The translations under genes and the position numbers were made by a program. From Onchidella celtica (taxonomy: Eukaryota; Mollusca; Gastropoda; Systellommatophora; Onchidiidae), in assembly GCA_963931925.1 (NCBI GenBank), contig OZ007583.1, positions 11,793,133-11,857,132 of the forward strand: 64,000 nt of DNA, given 5' to 3'. Below are positions 46,347-56,509 of this stretch, piece after piece. The notes below the pieces were generated by a model. That model had not been told where the DNA came from and did no database searches. It was given only the letters and a program-made list of their open reading frames with translations. Numbering within the stretch: the stretch's first letter is position 1; each line of letters starts with the position of its first letter.

Positions 46347-49067
46347 ATGTCAGAGGCTATTGGAAGGCTTAGCCAGGAAGCAGACGCCTTGGAGCTCACT
46401 GGGAAGGAGAGACAGGATTACATCCGTGAAGGCCTAAGGGAGGAAAGAGAGAGAGAGAGGCAAGAGCGCATGGAGCAACTGAAGATGGAAAGAGAGAGGC
46501 AAGAGCGCATGGAGCAACTGAAGATAGAGGCTCGGGAGAAGGAGATGAACCACGAGCTGGAGATGGAGAGGATCCGCCATCAGCGTGGAGGCGAGTCGAC
46601 GCAGGGGACCAGCGACCACGCCAGTTCTAAGAGACCCAAGCTACCTGCATTTCAGGACAAGAAGGACGATCTGGATAGCTGGTTGCTGCGGTTTGAGAGG
46701 TTTGCTGAGACAGCTGAATGGCCCAGATCCACCTGGACGACATCACTGTCTGCCCTGCTGACCGGGAGAGATTTGGAGTGCTTCTGCAGACTACCGATCG
46801 ACGAAGCCAAGGACTACGACAAGGTCAAGGAAGCGTTGCAGAAGAGGTACAACCTGTCAGAGGACGGATACAGACTCATGTTCAGACAAGGTAAGCCTGA
46901 AGATGGAGAAGATGTTGGAATGTTTTTGACCAGGATCAAGACCTATCTAGAGAGGTGGATAAAGCTGTCGAAGACGGAGGAGACCTACGAAGGAGTGAGA
47001 GATCTGTTCGTCAGAGAGCAATTCATGGATGCCTGCCCACCAGACCTTGCAACCCATGTGAGGGAGAGGAAACCAAAGACGCTACAGGACATCGCAGATT
47101 CAGCGGAGGCGTACCTGGTAGCGAGGAACCGGACGCTCAGCGGGAGCGCCAGACTGCAGAGCCGGCCAGTGCGACAGAGGCCCAACGGAGACAGAAGCCC
47201 ACAGGTCTGCCATAGGTGCCACAGGCCGGGACACAAGGCGACGGAGTGTCGTGCAAAGTTAAACGACAAAGGTGAGTTGAAATGTTACCTTTGTGGAAAG
47301 CCAGGCCACGTTCGGAGAATGTGTCCAGCCCAGAAGGAGATGGGACGAGGCAAGCCGAACAAGGCGGCGGCGGCCGTAGTTATAGCGGCGGACGAGTCGT
47401 CGAGACAGGATGCGACGACGGCTGACACCAGCATCAACATTCAAGCGGTAATGAAGGACGGGAAGCTCCAGTTAGCGGTGCCTGTTACGTGCGGAGGATG
47501 CAGTGACGGAAGGACCGTGGAGAAGCTGAAGTTACCAGTGATGAAGGGCTTGATTGGAAATCGAGCAGTAGACGTCCTAAGAGATACCGGCTGTGAAGGT
47601 GTAGTGGTGCGGCGAGCACTGGTGGACGACGGACAGCTCACCGGTGGGAAGAAACTTATCGCGAGGATCGATAACTCCTTGCTAGCGGCGGAGGAAGCCG
47701 TTATCGACGTGAAGACGCCTTACCTGACGGGCAAAGTGACGGCGCTGTGTCTCCCGGAGACCATCTGCGACCTAGTAGTCGGGAACGTGGACGGAGCGAA
47801 GGATCCGTACGACCCTGATACTGAGGTGATGGTAGGAGCGGTGACCACGAGGGCCCAGGAGAAGAGGAAGGACCGGTCTACGTCGCTGAAGGTGCCGAGG
47901 GCAGAACGGCACGCGGGAGTGGATAGAGAGGAACTTATCCGACTCCAAGAAGAAGACGAAGTCATTAGGAAGTTAGAGCAGAAGAAGATCCGAACTAATA
48001 GAGGCAATAAATCTGTTCATTTTGAGAAACATGGAGGAGTACTGTACCGGATCTACAAGGACCTGAGACAGGCGACGGTTATAAGGCAAGTGGTACTACC
48101 CGAGAAACTGAGAGAGTATGTATTGAGTGTTGCCCACGACTCGATCGTCGGAGGACACCTCGGCGTGAAGAAAACCAAAGACAGAGTGATGAGCAATTTT
48201 TACTGGCCTGGTATCGAAGGTGACGTCGCGAGATACTGCCGCTCATGCGACATATGCCAGAGGACAGTGAACAAAGGAGCGATACCAAAGGTGCACCTGC
48301 AGAGTATGCCAGTAGTGGACGTACCATTTAGGCGAGTGGCCGTGGACTTAGTAGGACCTATCGACCCCCCAAGTGAAGGTGGACATCGGTATATCCTGGT
48401 GTACATAGACTACGCTACTCGTTACCCCGAAGCCACACCCTTGAAGAAGATCGACGCAGAAACGGTAGCAGAAGCATTAGTGAACATCTACAGCCGTTTG
48501 GGTGTGCCCGAAGAGATCTTGTCCGACCAAGGGACCCAGTTTATGTCAGATGTCATGAAGGAAACGAATAGACTACTGGGAATTCGACAGTCGACCACTA
48601 CAGTCTACCACCCTATGTGCAACGGGTTGGTGGAGCGATTCAACGGCACACTGAAGAAAACATTGAGACGATTGTGCGCAGAGCAACCCAAGCAGTGGCA
48701 CAGATACATCAACCCGCTGCTCTTCGCATACCGTGAAGTTCCCCAAGGGTCGACCAAGTTTGCCCCATTCGAGTTGCTGTATGGGAGAACTGTGAGAGGA
48801 CCAATGCACATCTTACGACAACTATGGACCAAGGACGTAGAGGAGCCGGAAACGAAGACCAGTTACCAGTACGTCATGGAACTGCGTGAGAGGCTGGAGG
48901 ACACATGGAAGTTAGCGACGGAAGAACTCTCCAAGGCTCAAGGTAGACAGAAGACCTACTACGACCGGAAGGCGCGAGAGAGGAAGTTCCGCCCCGGAGA
49001 TGAAGTGTTGGTGCTACTGCCGACGAACACTAACAAGCTCCTAGTCCAATGGGACCATATAAGGTAG
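46347..49067 (+). CDS. Gag-protease-integrase polyprotein of the Gmr1-like element
   Basis: 906 residues from ATG 46347. N-terminus: a charged coiled-coil-like stretch with the near-duplicate QERMEQLKMERE / QERMEQLKIEAR (about 35-65), then a capsid-like region (about 95-260). Two CCHC knuckles: CHRCHRPGHKATEC (from 288) and CYLCGKPGHVRRMC (from 313). Protease: RDTGC with D413, and CDLVVGN. Integrase: H-x4-H (H597, H602) and C-x2-C (C634, C637), then catalytic D667, D727 and E763 with 35 residues between the last two. The frame stops at TAG 49065-49067 inside the C-terminal GPY-type module of integrase, which continues in the next frame. Capsid, RNA-binding, processing and integration functions are expected. 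Confidence 0.92.
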   Translation: MSEAIGRLSQEADALELTGKERQDYIREGLREERERERQERMEQLKMERERQERMEQLKIEAREKEMNHELEMERIRHQRGGESTQGTSDHASSKRPKLPAFQDKKDDLDSWLLRFERFAETAEWPRSTWTTSLSALLTGRDLECFCRLPIDEAKDYDKVKEALQKRYNLSEDGYRLMFRQGKPEDGEDVGMFLTRIKTYLERWIKLSKTEETYEGVRDLFVREQFMDACPPDLATHVRERKPKTLQDIADSAEAYLVARNRTLSGSARLQSRPVRQRPNGDRSPQVCHRCHRPGHKATECRAKLNDKGELKCYLCGKPGHVRRMCPAQKEMGRGKPNKAAAAVVIAADESSRQDATTADTSINIQAVMKDGKLQLAVPVTCGGCSDGRTVEKLKLPVMKGLIGNRAVDVLRDTGCEGVVVRRALVDDGQLTGGKKLIARIDNSLLAAEEAVIDVKTPYLTGKVTALCLPETICDLVVGNVDGAKDPYDPDTEVMVGAVTTRAQEKRKDRSTSLKVPRAERHAGVDREELIRLQEEDEVIRKLEQKKIRTNRGNKSVHFEKHGGVLYRIYKDLRQATVIRQVVLPEKLREYVLSVAHDSIVGGHLGVKKTKDRVMSNFYWPGIEGDVARYCRSCDICQRTVNKGAIPKVHLQSMPVVDVPFRRVAVDLVGPIDPPSEGGHRYILVYIDYATRYPEATPLKKIDAETVAEALVNIYSRLGVPEEILSDQGTQFMSDVMKETNRLLGIRQSTTTVYHPMCNGLVERFNGTLKKTLRRLCAEQPKQWHRYINPLLFAYREVPQGSTKFAPFELLYGRTVRGPMHILRQLWTKDVEEPETKTSYQYVMELRERLEDTWKLATEELSKAQGRQKTYYDRKARERKFRPGDEVLVLLPTNTNKLLVQWDHIR

Positions 49068-50845
49068 TCTCAGTTGTCGGTGTCAACGACTATAGAGTCA
49101 AGATGGGTGCAAAAGAAAAGACCTTGCACGCCAACCTCCTCAAGAGATACATTCCAAGGACGTCAAAAGCAGCAGCAGTGGCAATGGAACCGAGACCTAT
49201 TGTGACCGAGATGTGTGGGATGGACAACAGTAGGAGAGACACCACGCCTGAACATGTCAACGCCATAAAGGACGGCGGCGGTGATAGTGCTGAGACTGTA
49301 CTGGCAGAGGACGACATGATGGACAAGAGTCAACCTGTGGAGTCAGCTGGCATGACAATCATCGAGGACGGCGACCTGGAAGGCGACAACGGTGGAACGA
49401 CGGAGGACCTTGCCGACCTAGGAAGCTGGAACCAGAATGAAGGCTACAGAGAGGTCCAGTATGGAACGCAACTGACATCGGAACAACGTCAAGAACTCTG
49501 CAATGTGGTGAAGAATTACCAGCATGTCTTCACCAATCTCCCTGGATGCTGTCAGTTGGGTGAACATCGCATCGACCTGACGACAGAAGTACCAGTTCGT
49601 CAACGACCATACCCGGTGCCCTACGCTATGCGCGACTCATTGAAGGAGGAGCTTAGCACCATGGAACGGCTGGGCATCATTCGAAGGAGCTCATCAGCTT
49701 ATGCTTCACCTATTGTTGTCGTCAAGAAGAAGGACGGATCCAACCGAGTCTGCATCGACTACAGGAGGTTAAACAAGATCACAGTATTCGACCCTCATCC
49801 GACAGCAGCGCCATTAGAAGTGTTTCAGAGTCTCTCGAGAGGAAAATTATTCTCTCGGATTGACCTGAGCAAGGGATACTGGCAAGTGAAAGTTCGAGAG
49901 CAAGACATTCCCAAGACGGCGTTCGTCACCATGGGCGAACACTATGAATTCATTCGGATGCCTTTTGGGATGATGAACTCAGGAGCCACACTGAACAGGA
50001 TCGTAAAGCCATTGATCCGTGGAATGAACAATGTGACAGCATATGTGGACGACCTGCTGATTCATACAGAGACATTCGACGAGCATGTGAAGACTCTCAA
50101 GGACTTACTGCAGAGGATGGACCAAGCTGGATTAACTGCAAGACCATCGAAGTGTCTGATTGGAACGTCTGAAGTAGACTTTGTTGGACACTTAGTGGGA
50201 GAAGGTATGATTGGCCTGTTAGAAGAGAATGTATGTAAGGTACGAGACGCACCCAGACCCACCACTAAGAAGGAAGTGAAAGCATTCTTAGGATTAGTGG
50301 GATATTACCATGAATTTATTCCTAACTTTTCAGCGATTGCATCACCATTGTCTGATTTACTTAGAAAGGGTCAGCCCAATATAGTTCAGTGGGATGAAAC
50401 GCAGGAGAAAGCGTACACCTCTTTGAAGAATGTCATTATCTCCAAACCCGTGTTATGTTTGCCAGATTTTTCCAAAGAGTTTGTCTTAGCAACTGATGCA
50501 TCAGATCGCGGATTAGGCGCTAGTCTTATGCAGGAACACGAGGGAAAGTTGTACCCTGTGGCATATGCTAGTCGTAAGCTATTGCCTCGTGAGACAAAAT
50601 ATTCGGTCTCAGAGTGCAAATGTTTAGCTATTGTTTGGGCTGTAAAAAAGTTTACTTTGTATTTGTATGGAAAGGAGTTTGTGCTCCAAACTGACCATCG
50701 GTCATTAGAGTTTTTGAACTCTGCCAAGTTTGACAGTCCAAAGTTATTACGATGGAGTTTATTTTTACAGTCTTATCGATTCAGGATTCACTACGTAAAA
50801 GGCAGAGAAAATGTCTGTGCCGATTTCCTGAGCAGGGTATTTTAA
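49049..50845 (+). CDS. Reverse transcriptase-RNase H polyprotein of the Gmr1-like element
   Basis: 598 residues in the -1 frame relative to the upstream ORF, overlapping it by 19 bases with its own ATG at 49049. The N-terminus is MGPYKVVSVVGVNDY, the second half of the integrase GPY/F module, then KTLHANLLKRYIPR. A Thr/Asp/Glu-rich linker follows (about 60-155). Reverse transcriptase: VCIDYRRLN, FSRIDLSKGYWQV, YVDD (D334, D335). RNase H: LATDASDRG (D483), ECKCLAIVWAVKKF, LQTDHRSLEFL and GRENVCADFLSR. The frame is intact to TAA 50843-50845. Expression would need -1 frameshifting or termination-reinitiation. Otherwise the split is a mutation. Confidence 0.9.
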   Translation: MGPYKVVSVVGVNDYRVKMGAKEKTLHANLLKRYIPRTSKAAAVAMEPRPIVTEMCGMDNSRRDTTPEHVNAIKDGGGDSAETVLAEDDMMDKSQPVESAGMTIIEDGDLEGDNGGTTEDLADLGSWNQNEGYREVQYGTQLTSEQRQELCNVVKNYQHVFTNLPGCCQLGEHRIDLTTEVPVRQRPYPVPYAMRDSLKEELSTMERLGIIRRSSSAYASPIVVVKKKDGSNRVCIDYRRLNKITVFDPHPTAAPLEVFQSLSRGKLFSRIDLSKGYWQVKVREQDIPKTAFVTMGEHYEFIRMPFGMMNSGATLNRIVKPLIRGMNNVTAYVDDLLIHTETFDEHVKTLKDLLQRMDQAGLTARPSKCLIGTSEVDFVGHLVGEGMIGLLEENVCKVRDAPRPTTKKEVKAFLGLVGYYHEFIPNFSAIASPLSDLLRKGQPNIVQWDETQEKAYTSLKNVIISKPVLCLPDFSKEFVLATDASDRGLGASLMQEHEGKLYPVAYASRKLLPRETKYSVSECKCLAIVWAVKKFTLYLYGKEFVLQTDHRSLEFLNSAKFDSPKLLRWSLFLQSYRFRIHYVKGRENVCADFLSRVF

Positions 50846-51615
50846 AGTAGTACACTATCAGTGAAATGCATTGTAACCCATACTTTTGCCTACTAGATGA
50901 ATTTCTAGGACGGCAGTATTGTACTGTAATTGGGGACATAGTTCATCTGTGACTGAATATTGAATTGATGGCTGATAGAGAGTCATGATGTGTTAGTCAC
51001 ATTTTGATTTTATGCTATGTCATATTAGTTACCAATGGAACTTGGTGTAATTTTTGAAAATGTAACCCAAATGTGGACTGCGAGCAAGCAGTGTTTGTGT
51101 TATATTGCAATGTTGTAACTTGTTTTGACCTAATATGATGAAGAAAGACCCTAATCAGTGGTCGGTATGTATTGGTATTTTTGCCATTGTACGTATGAGT
51201 TATACATTTTGGAGATAACCATGTTATGTACAACAAGTTATATGCTATGATTCGTGCACGAAGCATTGTGTAAACGATGGGCCATCGTTTCACCATATAT
51301 GATTTGTAATAATATCATTGACCATTGTTTCACCACAGTGGTGGCGTTGTGTTATTTTGACTAGTAGGCCTACTGTTAACTATTGGTTTGTCACAATGAT
51401 GGTATTGTATTAGTTATGGTATTAGTGATGCAAAGTACACTGCATTGTATTGTATTTGTGATGACATTCGGGAAGACACTGAAAGTGTTATTAATTGTAA
51501 TAGAATTAACAACTACCTTTGTGAGATTGGGAGTGCTATAAGATTATTTCAAGATATTGCAGACGCTGAATAATGTTTTGGAGTTGAAAAATATTCAACT
51601 TAAATTGGGGAGTTG
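50846..51615 (+). other. 3' untranslated region of the Gmr1-like element
   Basis: 770 bases between the RNase H stop and the 3' LTR without a long reading frame on the + strand. There is no envelope-like frame. A - strand 93-codon frame at 51015-51296 has no recognisable similarity. Confidence 0.6.
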
Positions 51616-52214
51616 TGTAGCATCTGCAAGCTATCCCTTGCCCTCCCCCGTTTTCTTGTTACACTGGTGAGCATGTGTTCATTTCTTGACAACCGCCAGA
51701 GTGTACTGTACTCCGTGACCTGACCTTCTTTTCTAGTGAGTAGTTTTTTTCCTCGCTCGCTTGTTGTCAGGTGTTTTGACTCGTTCAGTAAATATTAGTA
51801 TGTTCCCGAACATTCGATAACACTGTGGATAAGGATGTTTACGCCAGATTTGGCCTTGAGTGATGTAACCTGATGACGTATTGATGCGTGATTGGTTAGT
51901 TTGTGCGAGGGCAAAGGTAACGTTTATTTCGGGAACTTTCTGTAGGAATGTTTATATATATAGACCTGTGTGAGTGGTTGGTCGGTGAGTAAGTGAGTTT
52001 CCTTTTGTGTGGCGTAGATATTTAGTTTCGCTGGTGTCTTCCTAGTAATTTATTGTTCACTATACAGTTATTAAACTTTAGTATTATTTAATCTATCGTC
52101 GGATCTCGTGTTTATTTATTTTACAGCTGTAATAGTTTCGTTTTCTAAAGGGTTGTAGTTAGATCAACTAACTCCCCCCTACTATAACGTGCTAGAACAA
52201 CCTCAGCTGTTACA
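51616..52214 (+). repeat. 3' LTR of the Gmr1-like element
   Basis: 599 bp and 598/599 identical to the 5' LTR by eye. It is preceded by a purine-rich TTGGGGAGTTG tract (51605-51615) and followed by the GTGCT target duplication. Confidence 0.93.
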
Positions 52215-52219
52215 GTGCT

Positions 52220-53815
52220 ACGAAAAAACAGTATGCTAAAAAAAAAAAAAAAAGAATTGTTTGCTGTAATCTTTGTTCAATATCCATTTTGTGGTGGCCA
52301 AAGGAACAGTTAGTCCTCCGAATTTATAATCCAGCTACGGTTAAAATGTCGTAACTCGTTTTTTAAAGATTTTTCGCTAGAAGCAAAAAACTGAATTATT
52401 TTCTTTAGTAGACTTAATACTTACGACATATAAAACGTTTTGTTGTTTTTTTAACTCTTAGTGTTGAGAATTTAAACCTCGACTTATAACACAACCGGTT
52501 GGCTGTCAAGAGCTGGAAGCATGCCAAACAACTTTTTTTATAGGTGGGTTACGAAAGTTTATCATGCAACCTTTGTGATAATATAAAAATTATGCCATTG
52601 AAAAATGAATTGCATGTACGTAGATTTGCTTCTACCGTCTTCTTCCGAAGCAGGAGGCAGTCGGGTCGGCGAGGGAAGTTAATCACTGGGTGAGGTTCAA
52701 TAACAGCAAACTTTGACGACACCTGCGTGGGCGGTGACCGGCGCTTAATGAATGGCAAAGCCCATTTGATACCACAGATAACCCAGACAGTAGACAAACA
52801 TTCAATACCGACAACTACTGCCCGAGAGAACCGCTGTGCTGTTTACCATTCGTCCCTTCTGAATGACAAGGTTCTATCTCCACTTTTTGGCTGAATTGAA
52901 TTACACACTACACATTGCATCTACGGGCCTTCTCCATTGTGTGTCAAAGTATCAAGAGGATTCAATGTGTAATTTGAAGTGTAACTAAAAAGAGAAAAAA
53001 GTGGTATCTCTGATAGCTATGAGCACGTGAAACTTCAATCACCAATTACTTTGATGAAAGGGATAAGAATCTTGTTATTCGATAGGGACACATTGCTACA
53101 GCTCTATAGCCTCAAAGAGTTAATGTGCCTTTACATTTTCACCGATTTTCTCTCAAACTGTTGTTATCTTGTCTGGAAATTTTACACGCGAGCCCAGAAT
53201 GCTCTGGGGAAATATGTTTTTCTAAATATGTTTGGACTCGCAGTTTCGACTTGGGGTCACTCTTGTTTACTTCGAAAACACCCATTTCCGGTCAGAGCCC
53301 TAACCATGTTTTGAAAGTATTTACTGTGCTTCGTGCATACTCTTTCGTTTTTCAGTTTTATCGATAACTCTTGTCCAGCTCACAATTGGAGGTTTGAGGT
53401 CGAATCTGAGTTTGCAGAAAACACGCCAATACTCTAACGGCCACAATTATTGTTGTAGAATCAGAAAACTCACCAGCCACTCGTTGCAAGTAGAGGTGAA
53501 GACATTTCTCGAAAAAAAAAAACGACTGTTATTTCCCCCACTTTTATTCGTGTTAGCCAGCTTTGGGAATATCCTTTCAGCGTCAAAAAATATATAACGG
53601 GCCGAGACTGACCAAATAAATGAGAAGATCAGCGCTGGGACCAAAATCTCCCAGGATACACGGATGTAAAGGACAGAATGACAGAATGGACTAACTCGCA
53701 GTGACTGAGATTTACACTGGGCCGGATCACCAAGGGAGACTGGATAGAGAAAATGAGAAGCTCTATGACTTTTCCAATAACAGTCAGTGTTATAGAACCA
53801 GTGTTTTCTCAGGCC
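52220..53815. other. Sequence after the Gmr1-like element
   Basis: No gene or repeat recognised. The overlapping short frames at 53027-53367 and 53447-53830 have no motif. Confidence 0.4.
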
Positions 53816-53819
53816 CGGG

Positions 53820-54360
53820 CTGCTATACACAGATCCTCCCTTGTATCATAATACAGATCCTCCATGTCCACCTACCCATTTCCTCCCCTTCTCTTATTAC
53901 CATGTCCAAATTCTCCCTCCCTCTCCCCCACCTATCGTACTTCCGCCCCCTTTGCTCTTCCCGCTTCACCCTCCCCAGCTACCATACAATATCCTCCCCC
54001 TCCCTTGCACCTCTAAGCCTACAACATCGTCAAAGATCGTCCCTCCACCTTCACAGCCACCATGAACAGACCCTCTTCCCTCCCTTGTTAACATACACAG
54101 ATCCTCCCACTTCCCCACTTCCTTCTCGGTCACCATATACACAAATCCTCCCCCTCCCCTTCCCATACCATATTCAGATCCTCCCTTCCCTTCCCAGCTA
54201 CCAGATATAGACCCTCCCCCTCCCCAGTTACCATAGATAGGATCTCCTTCCCTATTCACCCTCCCCAGTACCAGAAAAGGATTCTACCCTCCCCCATCCG
54301 ACCCCCCCCCCCATCAGACAGCATACACAGATCCCCCTTCCCTCCTTCCCCCACCTCTCC
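53820..54360. repeat. C/T-rich degenerate minisatellite (CAGATCCTCCC units)
   Basis: Many imperfect copies of ACAGATCCTCCCYYYCCC and ...TACCATA spaced 25-45 bases apart. Frames through it are Pro/Ser-rich artefacts. Confidence 0.7.
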
Positions 54361-54398
54361 CCAGCTACAACAAAAACAGATATTCAGCAACAATTTAC

Positions 54399-54448
54399 CA
54401 ACCTCGTAAGAGCTTGCTGTCCAAAGGAGACGATCATGTTTCTTTCCA
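54399..54448 (-). CDS. Possible upstream exon of the cysteine-rich gene
   Basis: The acceptor is TACTTTCTGTGTCAG and the donor is GTAAAT (54393-54398). The open frame [16 protein letters not shown] ends in phase 0, matching the start of the 41349 exon. With only 50 bases, coincidence is quite possible. The intron to the next exon would be 13 kb and contain the Gmr1-like element. Confidence 0.25.
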
Positions 54449-54637
54449 CTGACACAGAAAGTAATGGGACCAGTGCCTCTGGCTGTTTACCAACACAGAT
54501 ATTTTTGTCACAGCATGTCCAGTCCTGAGTACTGGGCAGAGTTGGTGCCTCTTTACCTCAGCTCTCAAGGCAGATTAACGTACACAGACTTCACGGAGTC
54601 TGTATCTTTATTTATTAGTTCAGTAGCTATCTCCCGT

Positions 54638-54940
<303 letters not shown>

Positions 54941-55860
54941 TTTCAGACAAAAGCAAACAAAATGAGGAAATAGAAGAAAAAACAAACTCCAACAATTTCA
55001 TGCTAACAACTTGTTCATCATCAAAATCAATGGTGAATATCGGAAAACTAAGCGATGCGCTCTTACAATAATAATCAGTTGTGATCGATCACACTCAGAA
55101 GAAACGATTTTGTCTGGCATACTGTTTTTATAACAGTTATTGTCTAAAAGGTTCCTGTCTAACTTTAGGGTTTACGACTCTTCCAAGTACACTATTTTTG
55201 CACGGCTAGAGAATGGACTACGGAGAAGTTCTGGGAACTGTTCCGACACCAGCGTGTCGACTCCTTAGGTACTGACCTTCATCTTGCGACTCCGACACCA
55301 GAATGTGGTACCGGTCATCGGTATTGGTGCGGACACTGGAACGGCTCTCTAGTTTTCCTTCTCATCACCCCTGTCTAATTATATTTAATACGTGTAAACA
55401 TTACATTAAAACGATTTTAAATATTGAGAGAAATATTTCTGCTTTCCCCCCTACCGTAGTACCGTACCATTGCTCCGCACTAGACAGGAGACAGCCAACT
55501 AAAGTTTGACTGTTTACCTTTGCATCATGCAAATTCTCAGGGTCAGCGCCGGGGTCTCGGCGTCAACACCAGTGCTGGAGTCGTGACGTCACTTCCCGGG
55601 ATCAGTGTTGGGGGTGAGAGTCAACAACAGAGTCGGAAACTTTCAGCAAAGGAGCCGTGACGTCAATGGAGTCTTGTGACGGTGTCAACTCCAGCGAGAA
55701 GTCATGTCATCGGAGCCTGGAGTCGCGACACTGAAAAAGTGCTAGTACCGCCCAGCCTTACCGAAGGAGGGAGCCTAAGCCCGTCTGTCTAATCTGTCAG
55801 TGATGCGATCACCCTTCCAGAATGGTCCCAGGAGCTCCGAATGGCTGAAAGAGTAGGTGG
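54941..55860. other. Intergenic, GACTCC/CTGGAGTCG-rich patch
   Basis: Between about 55230 and 55740 there are scattered related words (CGACTCCGACACCAG, CTGGAGTCGTGACGTCA) that may be a decayed minisatellite. Two perfect TGACGTCA motifs lie at 55584-55591 and 55658-55665. No gene is seen. Confidence 0.45.
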
Positions 55861-55874
55861 TTCGGTCTGTTCGA

Positions 55875-56090
55875 AAAACCTTATTTGGTCACTTTCGTAA
55901 AATGAGTAAGAAATTCAGAATGTGTGAGCAAATTTGGGGCAACTTCTAAATATGTAGAAAGGAAAAGTATGTGGGGAAAAGTAATTGGTCAATTCGTAAA
56001 GTGACTAAAAACTCAGAATGTGTGAGCAAATTTGGGGCAACTTCCAAAATGTGTAGCAAAGGAAAGGTATGTGGGGGAAATGGAGATGAA
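55875..56090. repeat. Tandem duplication, about 100-bp unit
   Basis: TTGGTCA...TCGTAAA then CAGAATGTGTGAGCAAATTT and GGGGCAACTTC occur twice, offset by about 101-105 bases. Confidence 0.75.
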
Positions 56091-56170
56091 ATATACGATC
56101 TGAGACATTGTAGTCATGTATGAAAAACAATATTTCGGTCTGCCCTCCTGGTGACATCTGTTACTGTAGG

Positions 56171-56505
56171 CAGGGCCGGATAAAGATGAAGAAAGGCACT
56201 AGGCCATTCTTGCCGTGAGGCCCCTCCCAACCCCCCATCTTCACGCCTAGAGGAAGATGAAAGTGTTTTAAATAATTTGAGTAACGCCAATGATGATAAT
56301 GATAAGTGTTTAAAATTCGGAAAGACATACGCTTGGAAAATAACAGGAGATTTGTTCAGAAACTACAATGCATTGTAACATCAATTGTGAGAAAAACCTA
56401 CGTGTCATAATAATATTATTCAGATTGGCCTGAAGTGGCGAGGCCCCCGTAAATTTGAGGCCCTAGGCTTCAAGCCTACCTAGCCTAATGGTAAATCCGG
56501 CACTG
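56171..56505. mobile_element. hAT-like MITE, CAGKGCCGGAT ends, old copy
   Basis: It begins CAGGGCCGGATAAAG and ends GGTAAATCCGGCACTG, whose reverse complement is CAGTGCCGGATTTACC. The flanking octamers match at 5 of 8 positions, so the target duplication has decayed. It shares end sequence with 21646-21983. Confidence 0.65.
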
Positions 56506-56509
56506 TCTA

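Larger units (their letters stand above)
45639..52214 (+). mobile_element. Gmr1-like Ty3/gypsy retrotransposon, integrase before reverse transcriptase
   Basis: A 6576-bp element with 599-bp LTRs differing at one base (45838 T, 51815 C) and a perfect 5-bp target duplication GTGCT (45634-45638, 52215-52219). The order is gag, protease, integrase, then reverse transcriptase and RNase H. This is the Ty1/copia-like order known in Ty3/gypsy elements of the Gmr1 group. Reverse transcriptase motifs are Ty3-type. There is no envelope gene and no chromodomain. The element lies on the + strand inside the proposed long intron of a - strand gene. Confidence 0.92.

Noticed and set aside
50846..51615. Search for an envelope-like gene after RNase H in the Gmr1-like element
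   Set aside because: No long + strand reading frame is present, so the element looks like a retrotransposon without env.
53701..54259. Pro/Ser-rich + strand and Gly-rich - strand frames
   Set aside because: They arise from the C/T-rich degenerate minisatellite and have no domain or splice support.
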